13,413 nucleotides of DNA from Flavobacteriaceae bacterium (GCA_013001365.1 JABDMQ010000072.1:1-13413), one strand, 5' to 3'; shown: positions 1 through 9,034, counted from the first letter of the stretch. Notes: a model not told the origin generated them from the sequence alone. A program made the numbers and translations.

Positions 1-41
1 CTTCTTTAGAAGAAGCAGGAGCAGAAGTTGAGCTTAAGTAA
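1..41 (+). CDS. rplL: Ribosomal protein L7/L12, C-terminal end (partial)
   Basis: The last twelve codons before a TAA stop at 39-41 read SLEEAGAEVELK, the usual end of bacterial L7/L12 (the final helix and strand of the C-terminal domain that recruits translation factors to the ribosomal stalk). The position directly upstream of rpoB matches the conserved rplJ-rplL-rpoB-rpoC order. The rest of the gene lies before the window, so nothing can be said about its start or its N-terminal dimerisation domain. The identification rests on the short tail plus synteny. Confidence 0.9.
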   Translation, partial: SLEEAGAEVELK

Positions 42-64
42 GCTTAACTAACCTACAAGCATAT

Positions 65-102
65 GGTTTAGGTCTGGAGATTTGTTCTCCACGACCTAGA
101 CC
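65..102 (+). ncRNA. Long stable hairpin in the rplL-rpoB intergenic RNA
   Basis: Bases 65-80 pair with 86-102 to give a stem of 16 base pairs around a five-base loop (81-85), with one G-U pair (68-99) and one bulged C at 92. It is not followed by a T tract, so it is not itself a terminator. In Escherichia coli the same intergenic region holds an RNase III processing hairpin and an attenuator. A similar processing or stabilising role here is inferred from position only. Confidence 0.6.
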
Positions 103-107
103 CTTTT

Positions 108-146
108 GCGTATACAGAGGCAATGTATGCGCGCATTATTTTTTTT
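108..146 (+). terminator. Terminator-like hairpin upstream of rpoB, probable attenuator
   Basis: Bases 108-116 pair with 124-132 (nine pairs, one G-U, seven-base loop). A six-base spacer follows and then eight consecutive T at 139-146, ending about 20 bases before the rpoB start codon. This resembles an intrinsic terminator with a somewhat long spacer. No promoter is apparent between it and rpoB, so full termination would silence rpoBC. Partial termination, which would lower RNA polymerase synthesis relative to ribosomal proteins, is the sensible reading, as known at the rplL-rpoB junction of E. coli. Confidence 0.55.
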
Positions 147-166
147 AATCAAAATCTCGTCTATTG

Positions 167-3100
167 ATGGTAGCAAAGCAAGCTGAAAGATTAAATTTCT
201 CCTCTATTAAAAATAGAACAGAATACCCAGATTTCCTGGATATTCAAATAAAATCCTTCCAGGATTTTTTCCAGTTAGAAACAAAATCAGAAGAAAGAGG
301 TGATGAAGGTCTTTATCACACCTTCATGGAAAACTTTCCAATAACAGATACACGTAATCAATTTGTTTTGGAGTTTTTGGATTATTTCATTGATCCACCA
401 CGATATTCTATTGAAGAATGTATTGAAAGAGGACTTACTTACAGTGTTCCTCTTAAAGCAAGGTTGAAATTGTATTGTACAGATCCGGAGCATGAAGATT
501 TCGAGACCATTGTTCAAGATGTATATTTAGGTACGATACCTTACATGACGCCTAGCGGAACGTTTTGTATTAATGGAGCTGAGCGTGTCGTAGTATCACA
601 ATTACATAGATCGCCTGGTGTGTTTTTCGGTCAGTCTTTCCATGCTAACGGTACTAAATTATATTCTGCCAGAGTCATTCCTTTCAAAGGATCTTGGATT
701 GAATTTGCTACGGACATCAATAGTGTGATGTACGCCTATATTGATAGAAAGAAAAAATTACCAGTAACAACTCTTTTCCGAGCGATTGGTTTTGAAAGGG
801 ATAAGGACATCCTAGAGATATTCGATCTTGCCGAAGAAATAAAAGTGTCTAAGGCCGGACTTAAAAAAGTATTAGGAAGAAAGTTGGCTGCTAGAGTCTT
901 GAAGACTTGGCACGAGGACTTTGTTGATGAAGACACAGGAGAAGTCGTTTCAATTGAAAGAAATGAAATTGTTCTTGATCGTGATACTATCCTTGATAAG
1001 GATAATGTTGAGGAAATCCTTGAAACTGGTACCAAGACTATCCTTTTGCACAAGGAAAGTGCACAACAAGGGGATTATGCAATAATTCACAACACGCTTC
1101 AAAAAGACCCAACTAATTCAGAAAAAGAAGCCGTCGAGCATATTTACAGACAATTACGTAATGCCGAACCGCCAGATGAAGAAACTGCGAGAGGTATCAT
1201 AGATAAGTTGTTCTTTAGTGATCAGCGTTATAATCTGGGTGAAGTAGGTCGTTATAGAATGAATAAGAAACTTGGTCTTGATATCGGTATGGATAAGCAG
1301 GTCCTTACCAAGGATGATATCATAACGATCATTAAATATCTTATTGAGCTTATTAATTCGAAAGCTGAGATCGATGATATTGATCACTTGTCTAACCGTC
1401 GTGTTCGAACTGTAGGTGAGCAATTATCAACGCAGTTTGGTGTTGGTCTTGCACGAATGGCACGAACCATTCGTGAACGAATGAACGTTCGTGATAATGA
1501 AGTATTTACACCAATCGATTTGATTAATGCGAAGACTTTGTCTTCTGTTATTAATTCATTCTTCGGAACAAATCAATTATCTCAGTTCATGGACCAAACA
1601 AATCCATTAGCGGAGATTACGCATAAGCGTCGTTTATCGGCCTTAGGACCAGGAGGTCTTTCAAGAGAAAGAGCAGGATTCGAGGTGCGAGATGTACACT
1701 ACACGCACTATGGAAGATTATGTCCTATCGAAACACCTGAAGGACCGAATATTGGTTTGATCTCTTCATTAAGTGTTTTTGCTAAGGTCAACAGCATGGG
1801 ATTCATCGAAACACCATATCGAAAAGTTGAAAAAGGTGTTGTAGACATTAAAGGAGAACCAGTATACCTTAGTGCAGAAGAGGAAGAAGAAAAAATGATC
1901 TCTCAGGCAACCATCGAGGTAGATGCCAAAGGTAAGATCATTCATGATAAGGTCATTGCACGGCAAGAGGGAGATTTTCCTGTTGTGGAACCAAGCCAAG
2001 TCAATTATACAGATGTTGCTCCTAATCAGATTTCTTCGATCTCTGCATCATTGATTCCATTCTTGGAGCATGACGATGCAAACAGGGCATTGATGGGATC
2101 TAATATGATGCGTCAAGCAGTTCCATTATTAAGGCCAGAGGCGCCAATTGTTGGGACAGGTCTTGAGCGTCAGGTGGCTTCAGACTCAAGGGTATTGATT
2201 AATGCGGAAGGAAAAGGAGTCATAGAATATGTTGATGCTAATGAGATAATCATTAAGTACGAGAGAACAGAGGATGAAGAGAAAGTAAGTTTTGACAGTA
2301 ATATCAAATCATATCCTTTAGTAAAGTTCAGGAAAACCAATCAGGGAACCTGTGTAAACCTTAAACCTATTGTCAAGAAAGGCGACAAGGTTACTCTAGG
2401 TCAAGTTCTTTGTGAAGGTTATGCGACTCAAAAAGGTGAATTGGCCTTGGGTAGAAACATGAAAGTGGCATTTATGCCATGGAAAGGGTACAACTTTGAG
2501 GATGCCATTGTAATTTCTGAAAAAGTAGTACGTGATGATGTATTCACTTCTATTCATATTGATGAGTATTCTTTAGAAGTTCGAGATACCAAACTAGGTA
2601 ATGAAGAACTTACTAACGACATTCCTAATGTTTCAGAAGAGGCGACCAAAGACCTTGATGAACATGGAATGATCCGAGTAGGAGCTGAAATCAAACCAGG
2701 GGATATCCTCATTGGTAAGATCACGCCAAAAGGAGAAAGCGATCCAACACCAGAAGAGAAGTTATTAAGAGCGATCTTTGGTGATAAGGCCGGAGATGTT
2801 AAAGATGCATCCTTGAAAGCCTCTCCGTCACTTAACGGCGTGGTTATCGATAAAAAACTTTTTGCAAGAGCGATAAAAGACAAACGCAAAAGAGCTAAAG
2901 ATAAAGAGGATATAACGCAGTTAGAGGATATCTACGACAAAAAGTTCGATGAACTTCAAGCTGTTCTGGTAGAGAAATTATTCTCTATTGTTTCAGGGAA
3001 GACTTCTCAAGGGGTATTCAATGACCTTGGTGAAGAAGTCTTACCTAAGGGTAAGAAGTACACCTTGAAAATGCTTAATACGATTGATGATTATACCCAT

Positions 3101-3979
3101 TTATCAACAAGCAAATGGACAACGGATAAGCACATCAATAAGTTGGTTGCAGATCTGCTTCATAACTATAAGATCAAGGAAAATGACCTTCAGGGATCAC
3201 TACGTCGTGAGAAATTCACGATTTCAGTAGGAGACGAGTTACCTGCAGGTATTATCAAGTTGGCAAAAGTCTATATCGCTAAGAAGCGTAAGCTAAAAGT
3301 TGGTGATAAAATGGCAGGGCGTCACGGTAACAAAGGTATTGTTGCGCGTATAGTTCGTCAGGAAGATATGCCATTCCTCGAAGATGGAACACCTGTTGAT
3401 ATTGTTTTGAACCCACTTGGTGTACCTTCTCGTATGAATATTGGACAAATCTATGAAACTGTTCTAGGGTGGGCAGGACAAGACCTTGGCAGAACATATG
3501 CAACACCAATCTTTGATGGTGCAACCTTAGACGAAATTAACGGATTTACAGACGAAGCTGGAATTCCAAGATTTGGCCATACATATTTATATGATGGTGG
3601 TACGGGTGATCGTTTCGACCAGCCTGCAACAGTAGGTGTTATCTACATGCTTAAACTTGGTCATATGGTGGATGATAAAATGCATGCACGTTCTATTGGG
3701 CCATATTCATTGATCACACAACAGCCACTTGGAGGTAAAGCACAATTCGGTGGTCAGCGATTTGGAGAGATGGAAGTTTGGGCACTTGAAGCGTATGGCG
3801 CATCTAGCACATTGAGAGAGATTCTTACGGTCAAGTCCGATGATGTTATTGGAAGAGCGAAGACCTATGAGGCCATTGTTAAAGGCGAGCCTATGCCGGA
3901 GCCTGGATTGCCAGAATCATTCAATGTATTGATGCATGAATTAAAGGGTCTTGGCCTCGATATAAGATTAGAAGAATAG
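167..3979 (+). CDS. rpoB: DNA-directed RNA polymerase subunit beta
   Basis: Encodes the beta subunit of RNA polymerase, which with beta' forms the active-site cleft and binds rifampicin. The 1270-residue product is the usual size for Bacteroidota. Visible landmarks (from ATG 167) are the rifampicin region with D476, H486 and S491, equivalent to E. coli D516, H526 and S531; the ETPEGPNIGLI block at 522-532; GYNFEDA at 774-780 with the conserved E778-D779 pair; the active-site GDKMAGRHGNKG at 1046-1057; and the C-terminal MEVWALEAYGA clamp anchor. The rifampicin-contact residues look wild type, so target-based resistance is not indicated. A TTG at 164 directly precedes the ATG; the ATG is preferred because the family begins with a short tail before ERLNF. 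It lies 125 bases after rplL, behind a probable attenuator, and 67 bases before rpoC in the same transcription unit. No interruption is seen. Confidence 0.98.
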   Translation: MVAKQAERLNFSSIKNRTEYPDFLDIQIKSFQDFFQLETKSEERGDEGLYHTFMENFPITDTRNQFVLEFLDYFIDPPRYSIEECIERGLTYSVPLKARLKLYCTDPEHEDFETIVQDVYLGTIPYMTPSGTFCINGAERVVVSQLHRSPGVFFGQSFHANGTKLYSARVIPFKGSWIEFATDINSVMYAYIDRKKKLPVTTLFRAIGFERDKDILEIFDLAEEIKVSKAGLKKVLGRKLAARVLKTWHEDFVDEDTGEVVSIERNEIVLDRDTILDKDNVEEILETGTKTILLHKESAQQGDYAIIHNTLQKDPTNSEKEAVEHIYRQLRNAEPPDEETARGIIDKLFFSDQRYNLGEVGRYRMNKKLGLDIGMDKQVLTKDDIITIIKYLIELINSKAEIDDIDHLSNRRVRTVGEQLSTQFGVGLARMARTIRERMNVRDNEVFTPIDLINAKTLSSVINSFFGTNQLSQFMDQTNPLAEITHKRRLSALGPGGLSRERAGFEVRDVHYTHYGRLCPIETPEGPNIGLISSLSVFAKVNSMGFIETPYRKVEKGVVDIKGEPVYLSAEEEEEKMISQATIEVDAKGKIIHDKVIARQEGDFPVVEPSQVNYTDVAPNQISSISASLIPFLEHDDANRALMGSNMMRQAVPLLRPEAPIVGTGLERQVASDSRVLINAEGKGVIEYVDANEIIIKYERTEDEEKVSFDSNIKSYPLVKFRKTNQGTCVNLKPIVKKGDKVTLGQVLCEGYATQKGELALGRNMKVAFMPWKGYNFEDAIVISEKVVRDDVFTSIHIDEYSLEVRDTKLGNEELTNDIPNVSEEATKDLDEHGMIRVGAEIKPGDILIGKITPKGESDPTPEEKLLRAIFGDKAGDVKDASLKASPSLNGVVIDKKLFARAIKDKRKRAKDKEDITQLEDIYDKKFDELQAVLVEKLFSIVSGKTSQGVFNDLGEEVLPKGKKYTLKMLNTIDDYTHLSTSKWTTDKHINKLVADLLHNYKIKENDLQGSLRREKFTISVGDELPAGIIKLAKVYIAKKRKLKVGDKMAGRHGNKGIVARIVRQEDMPFLEDGTPVDIVLNPLGVPSRMNIGQIYETVLGWAGQDLGRTYATPIFDGATLDEINGFTDEAGIPRFGHTYLYDGGTGDRFDQPATVGVIYMLKLGHMVDDKMHARSIGPYSLITQQPLGGKAQFGGQRFGEMEVWALEAYGASSTLREILTVKSDDVIGRAKTYEAIVKGEPMPEPGLPESFNVLMHELKGLGLDIRLEE
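1452..1475 (+). repeat. Perfect inverted repeat inside rpoB
   Basis: CACGAATGG at 1452-1460 and its exact reverse complement at 1467-1475 flank a six-base loop. It falls in codons for the conserved stretch ARMARTIRERMNVRDNE, where arginine codons alternate between CGA and CGT. A weaker ACGAA/TTCGT pair follows immediately. It could form an mRNA hairpin, but chance under protein and codon constraint is an adequate explanation. Confidence 0.4.
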
Positions 3980-4046
3980 TAATATTCTGCCAGCTATAAG
4001 CTGATAAAAGATAAGAACACAAATAATTCGATAGTACCATAAAATT

Positions 4047-7000
4047 ATGGCAAGAAAACAAGATAAGAATACAGTACAGAGATTTAATAAGATCTCAATT
4101 GGGTTATCATCTCCTGAGGCAATTCTAGCAGAATCAAGGGGAGAAGTACTTAAACCTGAAACTATTAATTATCGAACCCATAAACCAGAACGAGATGGTT
4201 TGTTCTGTGAGCGTATTTTTGGTCCTGTAAAGGATTACGAATGTGCTTGTGGAAAGTATAAACGTATTCGCTACAAGGGAATTGTTTGTGATCGTTGTGG
4301 TGTTGAGGTTACTGAAAAGAAAGTACGACGTGATCGCGTAGGACACATCAACCTAGTTGTTCCTGTAGCACATATCTGGTACTTCCGTTCGTTACCGAAT
4401 AAGATCGGTTACTTACTTGGTCTTCCTTCAAAGAAGTTGGACATGATCATTTATTACGAACGTTACGTTGTAATCCAACCTGGTATTGCTAAGAATGAAG
4501 AAGGCGAAGATGTCCAGAAAATGGATTTCTTGACGGAAGAGGAATACCTGAATATCTTGGAATCCATTCCACAGGAAAATCAATACTTGGATGACACGGA
4601 TCCTAACAAGTTCATTGCTAAAATGGGTGCTGAATGTCTTATCGAATTATTACAGCGTATTGACCTTCAGGAATTATCCTATGAGTTGAGACACAAGGCA
4701 AATACAGAAACATCGAAACAACGTAAAACGGAGGCTTTGAAGCGTCTTCAAGTTGTTGAGGCGTTGCGAGAGGCCAACCAAAATAGAGAAAATCGTCCAG
4801 AATGGATGATCATGAAAGTAGTGCCGGTGATTCCACCGGAATTACGTCCTTTAGTACCACTTGATGGTGGGCGTTTTGCAACATCAGACCTTAATGATTT
4901 GTACCGTCGTGTCATCATCAGGAACAATCGTCTCAAGAGATTGGTTGAGATAAAGGCCCCTGAAGTAATATTGAGAAATGAAAAACGTATGTTGCAGGAG
5001 TCGGTGGACTCATTGTTTGACAACACGCGTAAATCGTCTGCCGTTAAGACAGATTCAAATAGGCCACTGAAATCTCTTTCAGATTCATTGAAAGGAAAGC
5101 AAGGGCGTTTCCGCCAGAACTTACTTGGAAAGCGTGTGGACTATTCGGCACGTTCTGTAATTGTAGTTGGACCTGAATTGAAATTATTTGAATGTGGTCT
5201 GCCAAAGAACATGGCAGCAGAATTATACAAGCCTTTTGTAATCAGGAAACTGATTGAAAGAGGAATCGTAAAAACGGTAAAATCTGCGAAGAAGATCATC
5301 GATAAAAGAGAACCAGTTGTTTGGGATATCTTGGAAAATGTTTTGAAAGGACATCCAGTTCTTTTGAATCGTGCTCCTACATTGCACAGACTTGGTATCC
5401 AGGCATTCCAACCTAAATTGATCGAAGGTAAAGCGATTCAATTGCACCCATTGGTATGTACTGCCTTTAATGCGGATTTCGATGGTGACCAAATGGCAGT
5501 TCACTTGCCATTAGGACCAGAAGCTATACTCGAAGCTCAACTATTGATGTTGGCTTCTCATAATATATTGAATCCAGCTAATGGATCGCCAGTAACAGTA
5601 CCTTCTCAAGATATGGTATTGGGTCTGTATTATATGACCAAGCACAGAAAGTCAACCAAAAAAGAACCTGTTTTAGGTGAGGGTTTGACATTCTATTCTC
5701 CGGATGAAGTTGTAATTGCTTATAACGAAAAAAGGGTTGAATTAAATGCAGGGATCAAGGTAAGGACCATGGATTTCAATGAGGAAGGTGAATTAGTACC
5801 TCAGATTATTGAAACCACAGTAGGGCGAGTGCTTTTTAATGAAAAAGTACCTGAAGTAGCAGGATATGTCAATGAAGTATTGACCAAGAAATCATTGCGT
5901 GATATCATTGGTAAGATCTTGAAGGTAACAAGTGTGCCTGAAACAGCATCATTCCTTGATGAAATCAAGACCTTAGGATATAAATTCGCTTTCCAAGGAG
6001 GATTATCATTCAGTTTGGGAGATATTATTATCCCACCAGAAAAACACACAATGATCGATGCTGCCAATAAGCAGGTAGATGGTATCATGGCCAACTATAA
6101 TATGGGTCTTATCACTAATAATGAGCGATATAATCAAGTCATTGATATCTGGACTTCTACAAATGCTGAATTGACCGAGTTGTCGATGAAACGTATTAGG
6201 GAAGACCAACAAGGATTCAACTCGGTGTATATGATGCTTGATTCTGGTGCTCGTGGATCCAAGGAACAGATTCGTCAGCTTACAGGAATGCGAGGACTGA
6301 TGGCCAAGCCTAAGAAATCGAATGCAGGTGGAGGAGAGATCATTGAGAACCCGATTCTTTCTAACTTTAAGGAAGGGTTATCAATTCTAGAATATTTTAT
6401 TTCTACACACGGTGCGCGTAAAGGTCTTGCAGATACAGCTCTTAAAACAGCGGATGCAGGATACTTGACACGTCGATTGGTAGATGTATCACAAGATGTT
6501 ATTATTAACAGTGAAGACTGTGGTACTCTACGTGGAATTGAAGTGTCTCCATTGAAGAAGAATGAAGAAGTTGTAGAGTCACTGGAAGAACGTATTGTAG
6601 GACGAACAGCATTACAGGATGTATTCAATCCTTTAACTGAAGAGTTAATGGTAGGAGCAGGAGACTTGATTTCAGAGGAAATCGCTAAGCGAATAGAAGA
6701 TTCGCCTATCGATTCTGTAGAGGTAAGATCTGCACTGACATGCGAAGCAGCTAAAGGAATATGTGGTAAGTGTTACGGACGTAACCTAGCAACCAATAAA
6801 ATGGTACAGTTAGGTGAAGCTGTTGGTGTCGTCGCTGCGCAGTCCATTGGTGAGCCAGGAACGCAGTTAACATTGCGTACATTCCACGTTGGAGGTATTG
6901 CCGGAAACATATCAGAAGAAAACAAGCTTACTGTCAAGTTCGATGGTAAAGCAGAGATAGAGGACCTTAAGACGGTCAAGAGCAAGGACAACGAAGGTAA

Positions 7001-8348
7001 TACAGTAGATGTAGTCATCTCAAGAACATCCGAGCTTAAATTGATCGATGCCAAAACGGGCATTACCTTAAGTACCAATAACATTCCTTATGGATCGTTT
7101 ATCCAAGTGAAGAACGGTCAGAAACTTAAGGCAGGAGATGTAGTGTGTACATGGGACCCGTATAATGGTGTGATCATATCAGAATTTGCTGGTAAAGTAG
7201 CATACGAGAACATTGAGCAAGGAATTACATACCAAGTTGAGATTGATGAGCAAACTGGATTCCAAGAGAAAGTGATTTCAGAATCAAGGAATAAAAAGCT
7301 TATCCCAACCTTGCATATCGAAGGTAAGAAAGGAGAGGTCATTAGATCTTATAACTTACCAGTAGGTGCCCACTTGATGGTTGACGATAACGACAAGATC
7401 GATATAGGAACCATATTGGTAAAGATACCACGTAAGTCTGCAAAAGCAGGTGATATTACAGGTGGTCTTCCAAGGGTAACGGAGCTGTTCGAAGCACGTA
7501 ATCCTTCTAACCCAGCTGTAACGAGTGAGATCGATGGTGTTGTTTCTTTTGGAAAGATAAAAAGAGGTAACCGTGAAATCATCGTGGAATCCAAACTAGG
7601 TGATATCAAGAAATACTTGGTGAAATTGTCAAATCAAATTCTTGTACAAGAAAACGATTATGTCAAGGCAGGTATGCCATTATCGGATGGTGCTATAACG
7701 CCAAACGATATTTTGAATATCAAGGGACCTTCAGCAGTTCAGCAATATTTGGTGAACGAAGTTCAAGAAGTATATCGTTTACAAGGTGTGAAGATCAACG
7801 ACAAGCACTTCGAAGTGGTTGTAAGACAGATGATGCGTAAGGTGAAGATCCAAGATTCTGGAGATACCACATTCCTTGAAGACCAATTAGTACATAAATC
7901 GGACTTCATTAAAGAGAATGACGAGATATATGGAATGAAGGTCGTTGAAGAAGTTGGTGATTCTGAAACCTTTAAGGCTGGACAAATAATCAGTGCAAGG
8001 GATCTTCGTGATGAGAATTCGATTTTACGAAGAGAGGATAAAGCTTTGGTAACTGCAAGAGATGCGCAATCAGCCACGGCCACACCGATACTTCAGGGTA
8101 TTACAAGGGCGTCGCTTCAAACTAAGTCGTTTATTTCTGCGGCATCGTTCCAAGAGACTACTAAAGTGCTCAATGAAGCTGCAGTAGCAGGTAAAATCGA
8201 TACTTTAGAAGGCTTGAAGGAGAATGTTATTGTTGGTCACAGGATTCCAGCAGGAACAGGATTGAGACAATACGATAGCATTATTGTCGGTTCTAAAGAA
8301 GAATTCGATGAGATGATGCAAGCGAAACAAGAACTGAACTACAACTAA
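4047..8348 (+). CDS. rpoC: DNA-directed RNA polymerase subunit beta'
   Basis: Encodes the beta' subunit, which carries the catalytic magnesium site of RNA polymerase. At 1433 residues it has normal Bacteroidota length. In order it shows the N-terminal zinc ribbon with C66, C68, C81 and C84; the clamp coiled-coil region that binds sigma, before the GGRFATSDLNDLYRR block starting at about 274; the NRAPTLHRLG block at 441; the catalytic NADFDGDQ with D477, D479 and D481; the SGARGS bridge-helix region from 733; the second zinc site with C825, C899, C906 and C909; and the trigger loop QSIGEPGTQLTLRTFHVGG at 932-950. The ATG at 4047 gives the standard MARK N-terminus of the group; no Shine-Dalgarno sequence is evident, which is normal in this phylum. 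It is cotranscribed with rpoB, and a hairpin with a short T tract follows its stop codon. Confidence 0.98.
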   Translation: MARKQDKNTVQRFNKISIGLSSPEAILAESRGEVLKPETINYRTHKPERDGLFCERIFGPVKDYECACGKYKRIRYKGIVCDRCGVEVTEKKVRRDRVGHINLVVPVAHIWYFRSLPNKIGYLLGLPSKKLDMIIYYERYVVIQPGIAKNEEGEDVQKMDFLTEEEYLNILESIPQENQYLDDTDPNKFIAKMGAECLIELLQRIDLQELSYELRHKANTETSKQRKTEALKRLQVVEALREANQNRENRPEWMIMKVVPVIPPELRPLVPLDGGRFATSDLNDLYRRVIIRNNRLKRLVEIKAPEVILRNEKRMLQESVDSLFDNTRKSSAVKTDSNRPLKSLSDSLKGKQGRFRQNLLGKRVDYSARSVIVVGPELKLFECGLPKNMAAELYKPFVIRKLIERGIVKTVKSAKKIIDKREPVVWDILENVLKGHPVLLNRAPTLHRLGIQAFQPKLIEGKAIQLHPLVCTAFNADFDGDQMAVHLPLGPEAILEAQLLMLASHNILNPANGSPVTVPSQDMVLGLYYMTKHRKSTKKEPVLGEGLTFYSPDEVVIAYNEKRVELNAGIKVRTMDFNEEGELVPQIIETTVGRVLFNEKVPEVAGYVNEVLTKKSLRDIIGKILKVTSVPETASFLDEIKTLGYKFAFQGGLSFSLGDIIIPPEKHTMIDAANKQVDGIMANYNMGLITNNERYNQVIDIWTSTNAELTELSMKRIREDQQGFNSVYMMLDSGARGSKEQIRQLTGMRGLMAKPKKSNAGGGEIIENPILSNFKEGLSILEYFISTHGARKGLADTALKTADAGYLTRRLVDVSQDVIINSEDCGTLRGIEVSPLKKNEEVVESLEERIVGRTALQDVFNPLTEELMVGAGDLISEEIAKRIEDSPIDSVEVRSALTCEAAKGICGKCYGRNLATNKMVQLGEAVGVVAAQSIGEPGTQLTLRTFHVGGIAGNISEENKLTVKFDGKAEIEDLKTVKSKDNEGNTVDVVISRTSELKLIDAKTGITLSTNNIPYGSFIQVKNGQKLKAGDVVCTWDPYNGVIISEFAGKVAYENIEQGITYQVEIDEQTGFQEKVISESRNKKLIPTLHIEGKKGEVIRSYNLPVGAHLMVDDNDKIDIGTILVKIPRKSAKAGDITGGLPRVTELFEARNPSNPAVTSEIDGVVSFGKIKRGNREIIVESKLGDIKKYLVKLSNQILVQENDYVKAGMPLSDGAITPNDILNIKGPSAVQQYLVNEVQEVYRLQGVKINDKHFEVVVRQMMRKVKIQDSGDTTFLEDQLVHKSDFIKENDEIYGMKVVEEVGDSETFKAGQIISARDLRDENSILRREDKALVTARDAQSATATPILQGITRASLQTKSFISAASFQETTKVLNEAAVAGKIDTLEGLKENVIVGHRIPAGTGLRQYDSIIVGSKEEFDEMMQAKQELNYN

Positions 8349-8380
8349 TGTTGTTTTCAAGTAGATACATTAACTAATAA

Positions 8381-8405
8381 GAATCCTGCTTTGGCAGGAT
8401 TCTTT
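8381..8405 (+). terminator. Hairpin terminator after rpoC, possibly leaky
   Basis: A perfect nine-base stem (8381-8389 with 8394-8402) closes on a four-base loop, TTTG, and is followed by only three T before a G. It lies between the rpoC stop and the ATG of the DUF3467 gene. The stem is good but the T tract is short, so partial read-through into DUF3467 is likely. No consensus -33/-7 promoter is visible for that gene in the gap. Confidence 0.7.
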
Positions 8406-8422
8406 GTTATAAAATCAAGATA

Positions 8423-8746
8423 ATGGCAGGTAATAGTAATAAGGAAAAGCCTAAACAAGGACAGATCAATATCGAGTTGGATGAGAAAATTGCAGAAGGC
8501 ATATATTCCAATCTAGCGATCATCAACCATTCTGTATCTGAGTTTGTGGTTGATTTTGTGAGCATTATGCCAGGAACCCCAAAGAGTAAGGTAAAATCAA
8601 GAATCATCTTGACGCCTCAGCATGCAAAACGTTTATTAAAAGCATTAGGCGATAATGTGAGTCGATTCGAAAAAGCACATGGAGAGATTAAAGACTATGA
8701 ACAGCCTCCCATACCATTGAATTTCGGGCCGACAGGTCAGGCGTAA
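8423..8746 (+). CDS. DUF3467 family protein
   Basis: A 107-residue soluble protein with no signal peptide or membrane segment. The central block, with GIYSNLAIINHSVSEFVVDF (about 27-46), then SRIILTP and a helix ending before FEKAHGEI, matches my recollection of the DUF3467 family. Members are near-universal in Bacteroidota and commonly sit directly downstream of rpoC. Biochemical function is not known to me. The conserved position next to the polymerase subunits suggests, but does not show, a role tied to transcription or co-expression with it. It starts 74 bases after rpoC with a hairpin terminator in the gap, so it probably depends on read-through. The gene is convergent with the 4Fe-4S protein gene that follows. 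Confidence 0.9.
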   Translation: MAGNSNKEKPKQGQINIELDEKIAEGIYSNLAIINHSVSEFVVDFVSIMPGTPKSKVKSRIILTPQHAKRLLKALGDNVSRFEKAHGEIKDYEQPPIPLNFGPTGQA

Positions 8747-8751
8747 TTCAA

Positions 8752-8777
8752 AACCTTCGATTTTACTATCAAAGGTT
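8752..8777. terminator. Weak bidirectional terminator between convergent genes
   Basis: Bases 8752-8761 and 8768-8777 form an inverted repeat of nine pairs with one C-A mismatch around a six-base loop. It lies in the 57-base gap between the convergent DUF3467 and 4Fe-4S genes, where a shared terminator is expected. There is no good T tract on either side, so efficiency is uncertain. Confidence 0.45.
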
Positions 8778-8803
8778 CTGAGCTACTAAGCAGTTTGATT
8801 GGG

Positions 8804-9034
8804 CTATTCTTCCTCTTCGTTTTCGCAAAATTGCAAGGCACCCGAAGGGCACTTTCTAATTTGAGCGATAATTCTTTGAGTTTCTGCCGCATCTAGGTTT
8901 ATCCACGGAACAACATCCGTCCTGAATACATCCGATAATCCTTTGGCACATTTTTCTGCGTGTACGCAGAGCTTGGGTTTATATGTTACAGTAATATCTC
9001 TATTCCTGAACACATTGTCAGTTAAGGTTTCCAT
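8804..9034 (-). CDS. Divergent 4Fe-4S mono-cluster protein (YjdI-like)
   Basis: A 76-residue cytosolic protein resembling the divergent 4Fe-4S mono-cluster domain family (Fer4_19; E. coli YjdI is the same size). The pattern is a short beta start, C23-x5-C29 in a KLCVHAEKCAKGL context, a VPWINLD strand, then C62 in the KCPSGAL motif. A further cysteine, C70, follows and could complete a four-cysteine set. The tail is very acidic (ENEEEE). The specific redox partner or reaction is unknown. It lies 78 bases downstream of prfC on the same strand and may share its transcript; only a poor -7-like TATTTTTC is visible in the gap. Confidence 0.88.
   Translation of the reverse strand: METLTDNVFRNRDITVTYKPKLCVHAEKCAKGLSDVFRTDVVPWINLDAAETQRIIAQIRKCPSGALQFCENEEEE

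Noticed and set aside
164..166. TTG immediately before ATG 167 as the rpoB start
   Set aside because: It adds one residue only; the ATG is the standard initiator and gives a family-like N-terminus.
1592..1639. Rifampicin-resistance allele in rpoB
   Set aside because: The residues equivalent to E. coli D516, H526 and S531 are the sensitive forms, so there is no sign of a resistance change.
3980..4046. Possible terminator between rpoB and rpoC (CAGCT-ATA-AGCTG)
   Set aside because: The stem is only five pairs with a three-base loop and no T tract; rpoB and rpoC are expected to be cotranscribed.
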